From Anammoximicrobium sp032229885 (lineage in GTDB: Bacteria; Planctomycetota; Planctomycetia; Pirellulales; Pirellulaceae): 53,926 nt of DNA. Shown piece after piece: positions 17,841 to 25,477 of the stretch. Numbering within the stretch: position 1 is the stretch's first letter; the number at the start of each line of letters is the position of its first letter. A program made the position numbers and the translations under genes. Under the pieces are notes generated by a model that ran no database searches, was not told where the DNA came from, and worked only from the letters and a program-made list of their open reading frames with translations. Location of the stretch: positions 1-53,926 of the forward strand of contig JAVYAJ010000139.1 of the NCBI GenBank assembly GCA_032229885.1. Reading direction: 5' to 3'.

Positions 17841-17953
17841 GTCCGGATTTCCGGCCCATGACGGCCAGTTTCTAGCTAGTCTGCCAGCCCGCAGCACATC
17901 GTTTGGGTGGCGTACACAGCGAGGGAGGGCCACGCCCCACGCGTGGCCGCAAC
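17841..17953 (+). repeat. Long dispersed repeat, copy 1
   Basis: GTCCGGATTTCCGGCCCATG and the following ACGGCCAGT match 24630-24658 almost base for base. About 80 bp on, GGAGGGCCACGCCCCACGCG and the following TGG match 24711-24733. The stretch between them is diverged but alignable (CTAG, CCAG and TTGGG tracts in the same order). The right part contains the hairpin GGCCACGC-CCCAC-GCGTGGCC (17928-17948). Confidence 0.75.
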
Positions 17954-17958
17954 CAGAC

Positions 17959-17980
17959 GGACGCGACGGAGCGCGTCCCT
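17959..17980 (-). repeat. Dispersed hairpin repeat
   Basis: GGACGCG (17959-17965), a 6-nt loop and CGCGTCC (17972-17978) form a perfect 7-bp stem. Read on the minus strand it is AGGGACGCGCTCCGTCGCGT and CC, nearly the same as the plus-strand element at 52269-52292. Confidence 0.65.
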
Positions 17981-18209
17981 CGAGGGCGACGCACTTCCCT
18001 GCGTTCGCTGTCCAACCATTTCGATTGCCAGATATCTCGTCCCAGCTCGGTTTTCTGGTAATCTGGGACAGCTTCCCGTTCCATGTCCCGTCAATTCCGA
18101 TTTGCGGCACGAGTGCGCTGTCACGGCCAGTCCGACTGAAGCAAACTGGCCCGCCCAGTCGATATACGAGTTACGGTTCAACATCTCGTCTCTCGTCTCG
18201 GCGTCTGTC

Positions 18210-19745
18210 ATGCAACGATTTAACCATTTTGTTTCGTGCTGTCGCCTGCGCTCGCTGGTTGGTCGGACGACTACGCGGCTCGTAGGCCAAGTGGCCGCGC
18301 GGCGAGCGTCGCCTTGGCTTACGACGCCCCGCGGCGCCGACGCGTCGCGCAGCCTTGTCGGCGGTGTCGTCATGCTAGCGATGCTGGCGGTGGCGGGCGC
18401 CGGCTGTAATCGCGCGGCGTCGCCGGTCGCGGAAGTGAGCGTCGAGCCGACGGCGGTCGAGGCGTCTCCGGCCGAGCAGGTGCTGCGGCAGATGATCGCC
18501 GCGTACCAGGCTGCGAAGACATATCGGGACCAGGCGGTGGTGCGGCTCAAATACCGCCAACAGGGACAATGGTTCGAAGACGACGGCAAGCTGTCTGTAT
18601 CGTTCGCGCGTCCCAACAAGCTGCAGTTGCGGGCATACCAACTGACGTTGGTCAGTGACGGCAGCCACCTGTGCGCCGTGATTGCGGATCCCGACAGCAA
18701 CGATTTGGATGGCCAGATCGTAATTCGTCGGGCGCCCGAGCGGTTTGAATTGGACACGATTTATCAAGACCAGATCATGCTGGACGTGATGTCCGGCGGG
18801 ATGGGCGGTCCGCCGGTCACGTTGGAACTGCTGTTGAGCGACGCTCCGCTGCGCGAATTGCTCGCCACCAGCCGGAGCGTGACGCTCGACGAACCGGAGA
18901 CGGTTCGCGGCCGCGCGTGTGATCGAGTCGCGGTCCAGTTGGACGATGGCGCCCTGGTGTTCTGGGTGGATCGCCAGTCGCGCGTCCTGCACCGCCTGCA
19001 GTATCCGGCCGAGCGGTTGACCCGCGAGATGGCGGCTGGCGGTTGTGCCGATGTGAGCCTGACGGCCGAGTTCTTGCAAGTGGGCATCGACGAAGCTCTG
19101 CCCGATGCAGACTTTGCGTTTGCCGCGCCGGAGACTGCCAAGCAAGTCAGTCGATTCGTACTGCCTCCGCAGCCCTTAGCGTCCCCAATGCTGGGGCAAC
19201 TGCCCGCCGACTTCCACTTCGCCGGCCTGTACAACGAGCAGGTGACGCGCGATTCGCTATTGGGCCATGTCGCCGCGCTGCTCTGGTTCAACGACCATCC
19301 AGCATCCGAAACGGCGGTCCGCGAACTGGAGCGGATCCGCCAGGCAATGGCGACGGACGAAGCGGTGCTGTTTCGAGCGGTATGCACCGAGCCGAGCACG
19401 ATGAGCCACGCCCAGGTGCAGGCTCTGGTTCGGCAATGGGGCGTCGATATTCCGGTGGTCCGCGATCTGGAGGCGTTCGGCCGCGATATCTTTCAGATTC
19501 CGTACGCGCCGACGCTGGTAGTCATGGATGCCCGTGGCGTGGTTCAGATCGTCGAAGTGGGCGCCAATCCGAACTTGGCGACCGAACTGCCATCCCGCCT
19601 GCGTTTGCTGGCCGCGGGCGAGGATCTGGCGACGGCTCAACTGACGCAGTTCCATCAGCAGCAGTTGCTATACCAGCAGAAGCTGAGCGAGGCGGCCCGG
19701 CTGGTTCCCCAAGACGCGCGGCTCGGGCGGCCGCGGATGAGGTAG
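18210..19745 (+). CDS. Lipoprotein: LolA/DUF2092-like domain fused to cysteine-less thioredoxin-like domain
   Basis: The protein of about 511 aa has a lipobox after a hydrophobic run (MLAMLAVAGAGC), preceded by an unusually long Arg-rich N-region. The first domain (about 85-300) resembles DUF2092/LolA-like outer-membrane lipoprotein sorting folds (KTYRDQAVVRLKY, DDGKLSVSFARPNKLQLRAY, VFWVDRQSRVLHRLQYP). The second (about 325-490) has thioredoxin topology, with a strand VAALLWFNDHPASETAVREL where WCxxC would lie and IPYAPTLVVMDARGVV with the likely cis-proline. Both cysteines are absent (H and S occupy their places), so it should not be a dithiol oxidoreductase. ATG 18210 is the start used; ATG 18372 would give a very short leader. 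It stands alone, convergent with the beta-helix gene. Confidence 0.75.
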   Translation: MQRFNHFVSCCRLRSLVGRTTTRLVGQVAARRASPWLTTPRGADASRSLVGGVVMLAMLAVAGAGCNRAASPVAEVSVEPTAVEASPAEQVLRQMIAAYQAAKTYRDQAVVRLKYRQQGQWFEDDGKLSVSFARPNKLQLRAYQLTLVSDGSHLCAVIADPDSNDLDGQIVIRRAPERFELDTIYQDQIMLDVMSGGMGGPPVTLELLLSDAPLRELLATSRSVTLDEPETVRGRACDRVAVQLDDGALVFWVDRQSRVLHRLQYPAERLTREMAAGGCADVSLTAEFLQVGIDEALPDADFAFAAPETAKQVSRFVLPPQPLASPMLGQLPADFHFAGLYNEQVTRDSLLGHVAALLWFNDHPASETAVRELERIRQAMATDEAVLFRAVCTEPSTMSHAQVQALVRQWGVDIPVVRDLEAFGRDIFQIPYAPTLVVMDARGVVQIVEVGANPNLATELPSRLRLLAAGEDLATAQLTQFHQQQLLYQQKLSEAARLVPQDARLGRPRMR

Positions 19746-19894
19746 GCGCGAGGTGCGCGCGGGCGCTGGCCGCCAGTCTCGGGCAGATCGGCGCGTCCGC
19801 GCCGTCGCCAGCCCGGATGGCAAAACGCGCCCCCGATCCGCCTGTGGCGGACGCGTCGCGCTGCGGAGCCGTTCGTCCGGGTGGTCGAACGAGT

Positions 19895-22639
19895 TCACTG
19901 GATCACCATATTGTCCAAGAAAAACACGGTGTCGGCCGCGGCCGTGCTGCTGTAGCCCAGCCAGTGCAGTTCACGGAACTGGGAAGCGGTCATCGGCAGA
20001 TCAGCAAAAGTCTGCGGCGGCTCGCCGGGCGACGCGAGTGTCAGTTGGAACGTGCGCGGCGCCTCCGGACCCAGCGTGGCGGTGATCTCGACGCGGAACC
20101 AAGTCTTGGCAGGCATCTTGGCGAGCACGCGGTTGGCCACGGACACGTTGCCGCCGCCGTCGAACCGGACGCTGAGGCCGACGTTCTGCGGATACGCGCC
20201 GTCATCCCGCCACTCGGTGAAGAACTGGGCCGTGGGCTCCATCCACACGTCGAAGCGATGCCGCACGACGCCCGTGACGCGGTGCGGCACGTAATAGAAA
20301 TGCGGCTGCCACGAGGGCTGCACGTCCGCGGCGTCGGTGATCTTCAGACTTTGCCGCCCGCTGGCTGCCCGCTCGTCGCTTACGCGAATCGACGCTCCGG
20401 CCTGCTCGCCGCTGACGTGCGCCTGGGCTGGAGGCTGTCCGAGCGGCGTCTGTTCGAAACCGTCGTCGAGCCGCAGCGGCGCGGGGGGCGGCGGCGGGGG
20501 CGGCAACGGACGGCACGGACAATCCGCATGGCGGACTTCGTTCGCCCACGCCGGATCGCCGTACAGGCCGACCGTGTCGATCTCGAACGGCACGAAACCC
20601 AGCTCGAGAGCCGGCGACTCCGGCCGCAGGCGGAAATCGCCACCAGCGGCGTCGACGAACCGTGGGTCGGCAATGCAGCTTCGGCGATCCAGCCCCAACG
20701 CCTGCCACTCGTCGAACGTGCGGCGATAGAAACGCAGTTGGTCGCCGCCGCCAGTGTGCCAGTACAAGTTCTGATCCCAATCGCCCGGCGACTCGCCGGC
20801 GGCCAGGCGGGCGTTCAAGGATCGTTCGCCGTAGGGAATCAGCAGCGTGCCTTGCGTCAGATAGACGATGTTCCGCTGGACCGTGCTGGGGCTTTTTTCC
20901 GAGTATGGCCACAGCCCGTAATCCGCCGATCGGGCAAAGATGTTGTTCCGAATCGTATGCGCGTGGCCGCCGTTGTTGAACATCAGCCCGCCGCTGCGGG
21001 TGTTGTAGACCAAATTGTTTTCGACCAGATAATTGCCGCATTGACCATCCAGATAGATGCCCCAGCCGAACGGCGGCGTGTCGTAGGGCCAGATGTCGTG
21101 AAACACGTTGTTGCGGATCACGCTGCCGGGCGAGACGCCCAGACAGTAAATCAGCCCGGCGTCGCTCAGCACGCCCTGGACCAAATTGTGCACGTGGTTG
21201 TATTCAATCGTGTTGTGATGCGTGCGATTCGGTTCCAGCCCCCAATTCCAGCCGACGCTGATGCCCGAGTACCGTAGATCGTGGATATCGTTGTGCGAGA
21301 TCCGATTGTGGCTGCTCTGCGCCACCCACACGCCGACACCGGCGGCATAAACGTGTCCGCCGTCGAAGATATAGTTGTTGTCGACCACGATCCGGCTCGA
21401 TTCGGCCTCATCGATTTGAGCCATCTTTGCTTCGCCCACCCGAACGCCGCCGGCCCCGAGATCGAACAATCGATTGCGTTCGATGCGACAGTCTCGACAA
21501 CCGCGGCGAAACCAGATTCCATACGTGCCGATATGGGCGACTTCGCAGTCCGCCATCACACAGTTTCGCGCGCCGTCGGCCGTCACGGCGGCGGGGACGT
21601 TGACGGCGGCTTGGGTGCTGCTGTTGCCTTCCGGCGCCAGAACCCAATCGGCATGATGCCACGTCAAACCGCGCAGCGTGACGTGTTCGACGAACTGCCC
21701 TTGGTCGGCGTTGCCTGCTAGACGGACCAGCTCGGTCAGCGCGGGGGCGATCGCCTCGATGGTCTCCATCTGTTCACCGTCCAGTGGCCAATAGCTCAGC
21801 ACGCCCGTTTCTCGATCCAGATACCATTCGCCCGGCTGATCCAGCAGTTCGAAAGCGTTCTCGACGTAATAGCGTTGAGCCTCTTCCCAGTGTCCGATGC
21901 TCCACCATTCGCGCATCGGTCCGGCAAATTCGACGGTGTTCGTTTGCAGATCCACCGTTTTCACCGGGTGGATAGACGTCTCCCACGAATGCATCAACAC
22001 GACGCGGACATCGTTTAGGTGGGACCACGATTGGATATCGCCGCGCGCGAACACGAACCTGTCGCGGGCGACCGGCTTGGCGTTGGGAATCGGCGGACCG
22101 GGCAGCAGCTTGGCAATCCGATGATAGCCCTCGTTGGGCGAGCGCGCCGGCTGGCGCCGCGCTCCGCCGACGAACAACTGGTTAAAGTACCAGCCGCCTG
22201 TGCGGACCTCCGGCAATTCAGCCTGCCACAGTTTGCCGGGTCCCGGTTTCCAGCCGGTGATTCGTCGGCCGCCGCTGAGCACCGGCCGCTCGCCGGGATA
22301 GGCTGCATAGACGATCGGCCGTTGGGCAGTTCCCGAATCCTGCGGTTCGAGCACCAGAGGTTGGGTCAGACGGTACGTTCCGGCGCGAACCCAAACCGTC
22401 ACCGGTCCGCTGGCCTTCAAGCGGCGCGCCGCCTCGCGCGCTCGCTGCAACGTGGCGAACGGCCCATCCGTCCGATCCCGGTTCGGCTCGTTCAACGCAC
22501 CGGACCAGGCGTCGTCGCCAGCGGGCGACACAAAGACTTCCGCGCCTTCCGCAGCCCGGGCGACCGATGATCCACAGATCCCCAGGCCGAACACCAGCGC
22601 GCCGCTCAGGGCGCCGGACAAGACCTGCCGAAGCTGCAT
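19895..22639 (-). CDS. Secreted right-handed beta-helix protein
   Basis: The 914-aa protein has a Sec signal peptide (LSGALSGALVFGLGICGSSVARAAE). A pectate-lyase-like entry motif follows (FVSPAGDDAWSGALNEPNRD, FATLQRAREAARRL), then many parallel beta-helix rungs with Asn ladders (NHVHNLVQGVLSDAGLIYCL, RNNVFHDIWPYDTPPFGWGI, NNLVYNTRSGGLMFNNGG, IRNNIFARSADYGLWPY). From about residue 680 comes a proline-rich linker and a C-terminal beta-sandwich that could bind carbohydrate (LDDGFEQTPLG to the end). Such proteins are usually polysaccharide lyases or hydrolases; the substrate is unknown. GGGAG upstream supports ATG 22639 over the upstream in-frame starts. Confidence 0.85.
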   Translation of the reverse strand: MQLRQVLSGALSGALVFGLGICGSSVARAAEGAEVFVSPAGDDAWSGALNEPNRDRTDGPFATLQRAREAARRLKASGPVTVWVRAGTYRLTQPLVLEPQDSGTAQRPIVYAAYPGERPVLSGGRRITGWKPGPGKLWQAELPEVRTGGWYFNQLFVGGARRQPARSPNEGYHRIAKLLPGPPIPNAKPVARDRFVFARGDIQSWSHLNDVRVVLMHSWETSIHPVKTVDLQTNTVEFAGPMREWWSIGHWEEAQRYYVENAFELLDQPGEWYLDRETGVLSYWPLDGEQMETIEAIAPALTELVRLAGNADQGQFVEHVTLRGLTWHHADWVLAPEGNSSTQAAVNVPAAVTADGARNCVMADCEVAHIGTYGIWFRRGCRDCRIERNRLFDLGAGGVRVGEAKMAQIDEAESSRIVVDNNYIFDGGHVYAAGVGVWVAQSSHNRISHNDIHDLRYSGISVGWNWGLEPNRTHHNTIEYNHVHNLVQGVLSDAGLIYCLGVSPGSVIRNNVFHDIWPYDTPPFGWGIYLDGQCGNYLVENNLVYNTRSGGLMFNNGGHAHTIRNNIFARSADYGLWPYSEKSPSTVQRNIVYLTQGTLLIPYGERSLNARLAAGESPGDWDQNLYWHTGGGDQLRFYRRTFDEWQALGLDRRSCIADPRFVDAAGGDFRLRPESPALELGFVPFEIDTVGLYGDPAWANEVRHADCPCRPLPPPPPPPAPLRLDDGFEQTPLGQPPAQAHVSGEQAGASIRVSDERAASGRQSLKITDAADVQPSWQPHFYYVPHRVTGVVRHRFDVWMEPTAQFFTEWRDDGAYPQNVGLSVRFDGGGNVSVANRVLAKMPAKTWFRVEITATLGPEAPRTFQLTLASPGEPPQTFADLPMTASQFRELHWLGYSSTAAADTVFFLDNMVIQ

Positions 22640-23108
22640 GGCGCTGCTCCCTGTTGTTGGCAGATAGATGGCGAAAAATGGGCGTCTGCCGTCGATGCGC
22701 CGATCGCGGCGCCGGATGGGCAGAACCAAAATCAAGAGGGGCCGACCTCTGGGGCAGCCTGCAAGTCCGCGATGCACGCAAACGCCGGCCCGCAATCGAG
22801 ACTACCGTTCAGACAAAATATGCGCGGGTTGCGAGTGGCGGGACGCGAGCCCCCTCTTCGCGGACTCCGCGCGTCGCGAGGCTGGTTGGTTCGGACGGTG
22901 ATTGGCCCGGGCGGTGCGGAATCCGAGCGGCGCCGGATCTTCACCGCATGGTCCGGAATAGGCCTCGTCGGGCGGACTTCGGCCTGTCTTCGTCGCGCGG
23001 CATTTGACGGTCACGCGGTCATTCTTGTCCGCGTCTCTTGCCGCGCAGGCATTGCCAAGCAGAATTCTCGGGCCAGATTTCGGTCGAACATTTTTCGCCG
23101 ACCGTTTG
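22640..23108. other. Intergenic, no gene seen
   Basis: About 470 bp lie between rpsT and the beta-helix gene, both on the minus strand. A weak hairpin just after rpsT (CGGTCG/CGACCG, read on the minus strand near 23070-23095) has no T-tract. Open frames are Arg-rich noise. Confidence 0.4.
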
Positions 23109-23384
23109 TCAGGTCGAGACACCTTTGGCTTTTTTAATCGCGGACTGCAGCCGAGACTTGGTGCGGGCCACCTTGTTCGGATGGAGGATGCCGCGCGCAC
23201 CGGCCTGATCGAGCTTTTTGGCGACTTCGCGATACTCGGCTTCCGCTTTCTGGGCGTCACCGGCCGTGACAGACTCGCGCACTTTGCGGATTTGAGTCCG
23301 GACTACGGACTTGACGGCGCGGTTGCGCAGTCGGCGAACCGTGTTTTGACGAAGCCGTTTCTCGGCGCTTTTCGTTCTTGGCAT
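23109..23384 (-). CDS. rpsT: 30S ribosomal protein S20
   Basis: The 91-aa basic protein reads MPRTKSAEKRLRQNTVRRLR at the start, has the central RNRAVKSVVRTQIRKVRES, and ends with the S20 signature GILHPNKVARTKSRLQSAIK. S20 binds 16S rRNA early in small-subunit assembly. Length matches the family (about 87-95 aa). GGGAGAG lies upstream of ATG. The TPR protein gene ends 35 bp upstream on the same strand, so the two may share a transcript. Confidence 0.97.
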   Translation of the reverse strand: MPRTKSAEKRLRQNTVRRLRNRAVKSVVRTQIRKVRESVTAGDAQKAEAEYREVAKKLDQAGARGILHPNKVARTKSRLQSAIKKAKGVST

Positions 23385-23419
23385 ACGGCAGTCTTCTCTC
23401 CCTTGCTGGTGCGCGACGT

Positions 23420-24538
23420 TCAGAACGCGCTTGGCTCTCGAAAATCGGATCGGCTAGTTTCGCTGATTTCCTCCAATTTGTCCAGCCGGGTCTGGGCATC
23501 TCGATAATTCGGCGCGATCTTGACCAGCTCGGTCAGGTATCCCCGCGCGGTGTCGGTCAGGGTCATCGCAGTGGCCAGGACACCGGCCCGGTACAGGGCC
23601 CGCCTGCGGCATTCCTCCGCGCGCGGATCACCGGCGGCCAACTGCGCAGACTGTCGGTAGCATTGCAGGGCCTTCGGCAACAGGTTGTGGCGTTGCAGAA
23701 CTTCGCCGATCTCCAACGAAGCCTGCGCGCGGAGGTCGGGAAACTCGAGTCCGGCCTGCAGCAGTTCGAGCGAGTCGCGATGGCTACCGCTCTGCTTGAG
23801 GGCCAACCCCAGTTGGAACTTGAGGCGTTTGTCATCCGGCGACCGAACGCATCGGTTGCGATAGATATCCAGTTCCAATTGGGACAATTCGTTGCGCAGC
23901 CGCTGCACCTCGTCCTGCAGGTCGGGCTCGCCTCCGACGGCGGCGCGTTCCTCGGCTCGCTTGACCCTTTCTCTGGCCAGCAGCATGTTGACGTCCTCGA
24001 GTCGTTCGGTGATCGCCGTCGATTTGCATACGGCACTGGCCCGCATCAGCGTGCGCTGCGCTTCGTAGGTCCGCCGCTCGGCCAGGTGCAACTCGGCCAA
24101 GGCCAGATAGTTGGTCTCGTCCTCCGGGCGTTGCGAGATGTCGAGCTCCAACTGCTGGCGACGAGTCAACGAGACCTGCCGCGGTCCGGGCGGCGTTTGC
24201 CGCGAAACGTCCGATGGCGTCGGCGCGGACGGCGGATCGGCTTGGCACGAGTCTGGAGCACACGCGTCGTCGATGTTGGCCGAGTCGGTTCGGCGCGTCT
24301 TGCTCAGCGTCAAGGCCGAGATCATGTGGCTGGGCTCCGGATCGTACGGATCCAGCTCTTCGATATGCCGCCAGCAATGCAATGCCTCGTCGAACCGGCC
24401 CGTCCGAGCCAGCGAGCGAGCCTTGGCCTTGGCTCGCTCGATATCGACCGGAATATCTGGAACGGGCGCGGTCGGGCTCGTCGAGTCAGGGGCCGTAGCT
24501 GGCTCGGCGTCGCGTCTGTCAGTCGTCTGAGAATCCAT
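23420..24538 (-). CDS. TPR-repeat protein
   Basis: The 372-aa cytoplasmic-looking protein has no signal peptide and a low-complexity Pro/Thr/Ser/Ala N-terminus. A TPR-like pair (ARSLARTGRFDEALHCWRHI, ELDPYDPEPSHM) and a charged coiled-coil-like stretch (RVKRAEERAAVGGEPDLQDE, VQRLRNELSQLELDIYRNRC) follow. Further TPR units cover FQLGLALKQSGSHRDSLELL, LEIGEVLQRHNLLPKALQCY, and the C-terminal GYLTELVKIAPNYRDAQTRL. It is probably a scaffold for protein-protein contacts; similar proteins often sit next to rpsT in Pirellulales (recalled). ATG 24538 (MDSQ) is chosen over an in-frame start 12 codons upstream. Confidence 0.8.
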   Translation of the reverse strand: MDSQTTDRRDAEPATAPDSTSPTAPVPDIPVDIERAKAKARSLARTGRFDEALHCWRHIEELDPYDPEPSHMISALTLSKTRRTDSANIDDACAPDSCQADPPSAPTPSDVSRQTPPGPRQVSLTRRQQLELDISQRPEDETNYLALAELHLAERRTYEAQRTLMRASAVCKSTAITERLEDVNMLLARERVKRAEERAAVGGEPDLQDEVQRLRNELSQLELDIYRNRCVRSPDDKRLKFQLGLALKQSGSHRDSLELLQAGLEFPDLRAQASLEIGEVLQRHNLLPKALQCYRQSAQLAAGDPRAEECRRRALYRAGVLATAMTLTDTARGYLTELVKIAPNYRDAQTRLDKLEEISETSRSDFREPSAF

Positions 24539-24629
24539 GACCCGATTGTACTGCGCAAAAACAGGACACGCCAAGATGAAACCCGCGCCGGGTCGTCCTA
24601 GAAACGAGGCCCGGCCACACGGCCTGCAC

Positions 24630-24738
24630 GTCGGGATTTTCGGCCCATGACGGCCAGTCTCTACCTAGCCGACCAGTCGAAACACACGCTCTTGGGGCCT
24701 AGGTCGCGGTGGAGGGCCACGCTCCACGCGTGGTCGCA
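24630..24738 (+). repeat. Long dispersed repeat, copy 2
   Basis: It matches 17841-17953: TCGGGATTTTCGGCCCATGA and CGGCCAGTCTCTACCTAG on the left, GGAGGGCCACGCTCCACGCG and TGGTCGCAA on the right, with similar spacing (81-84 bp). The right hairpin GGCCACGC/GCGTGGTC here has one mismatch. Confidence 0.75.
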
Positions 24739-24769
24739 AGCGGTCGCGTTGTTAGCGACCGCGCTTGCG
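24735..24769. repeat. Strong hairpin abutting the long repeat
   Basis: CGCAAGC + GGTCGC (24735-24747), loop GTTGTTA, GCGACC (24755-24760), a 2-nt bulge GC, GCTTGCG (24763-24769): 13 paired bases. It overlaps the end of the long dispersed repeat copy by a few bases. Confidence 0.65.
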
Positions 24770-25257
24770 CAGTATGTTGTGGGTCGATCCCGATTCTCCG
24801 ACAGACTTCTGACCCCACTAGGTTCTTTTCCGGCTTGCGGGCAAGATGCCGTAGGGTGTGGGCTTCCGTCCATCGCTTGCGCACAGAACTCGACGTTTCC
24901 GCGTCCAGCGTCACCGGCCCAGGGTATACGACAACACGGCAGGCCGATAATACGGCGCGCCCAAGAACCGTTCAAATTCTCGATTCCGGATGTGCAGGCA
25001 CGATTGTAACGTCCGGTTGGGTTCTGCACAATTCAGAGACTCCGGGTGCGCTGCCCCGGGGTTTGCGACATGGCGCCGCCCGAGGGCCGGTCGCACTGGA
25101 ACTTAGCCCGGCTGCCGTTCGTCAAAGGCGGTTGGATCGGGTGTGGAATGCGAGCGGTTTATAACGGCTGGAAGGGCATCGGATAGGCTCGAGCGTCGTG
25201 TCGGATGATGGCTCGGACAGCGCCGGACTCGGCAAGGGGACGCACTGGCTGTTCTTG

Positions 25258-25370
25258 CATAATCGCTACAAGCAACTATTATCCGACTGGGTGTTTTTAT
25301 ATCTTCGCATCTTTCCTAGATCTCTCATGTTCAATTCGAGTTGCCCCGATTTGACGTAAAATAAAGGTGC
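25258..25370 (+). promoter_or_regulatory. AT-rich probable promoter region of the giant gene
   Basis: This is a local drop in GC content (runs such as GGGTGTTTTTATATCTTCGC and GACGTAAAATAAAGG) about 110-220 bp before the start codon. TAAAAT at 25357-25362 matches five of six bases of a sigma-70 -10 box, but no good -35 box lies 16-18 bp upstream, so the exact promoter is not defined. Confidence 0.35.
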
Positions 25371-25477
25371 GTTGTCAGCATCAGGCTGAGGGTTCGTTCT
25401 TGGATCGGCAATGCTGGCACGCGGACCGATTCGATGCTGTTGGCGCGGGAAAGTCATTTGACAGACACGAGGCTGGT

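Larger units (their letters stand above)
17512..18209. other. Repeat-rich intergenic region
   Basis: About 700 bp hold at least four repeat types: CCCGAAGCG direct repeats with a GCGAGGGA hairpin (17661-17733), a long dispersed repeat shared with 24630 (17841-17953), and two hairpins of the GGAGGG family (17924-17948 and 17959-17980). A frame from 17907 runs into the downstream lipoprotein but crosses these repeats and is not coding. Confidence 0.6.
24539..25477. other. Long intergenic region with repeats and AT-rich promoter zone
   Basis: The left part carries the second copy of the long dispersed repeat (24630-24738) and a strong hairpin (24735-24769). The middle (24780-25240) has short open frames on both strands without ribosome binding sites. 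The right part (about 25258-25370) is strikingly AT-rich against this genome and immediately precedes the giant gene. Confidence 0.5.

Noticed and set aside
17907..18209. An N-terminal extension of the thioredoxin-like lipoprotein
   Set aside because: It runs through two intergenic hairpin repeats and would bury the lipobox signal peptide 150 residues deep.
19043..21277. A 744-codon plus-strand frame opposite the beta-helix gene
   Set aside because: Composition is Arg/Ala-rich; the opposite strand encodes clear beta-helix rungs and a signal peptide, so this is a shadow.
24699..24914. A 71-aa minus-strand frame (KRWTEAHTLRHLARKPEKNL)
   Set aside because: It looks slightly protein-like but starts at GTG without a ribosome binding site and ends inside the dispersed repeat; at most a fragment of something lost.
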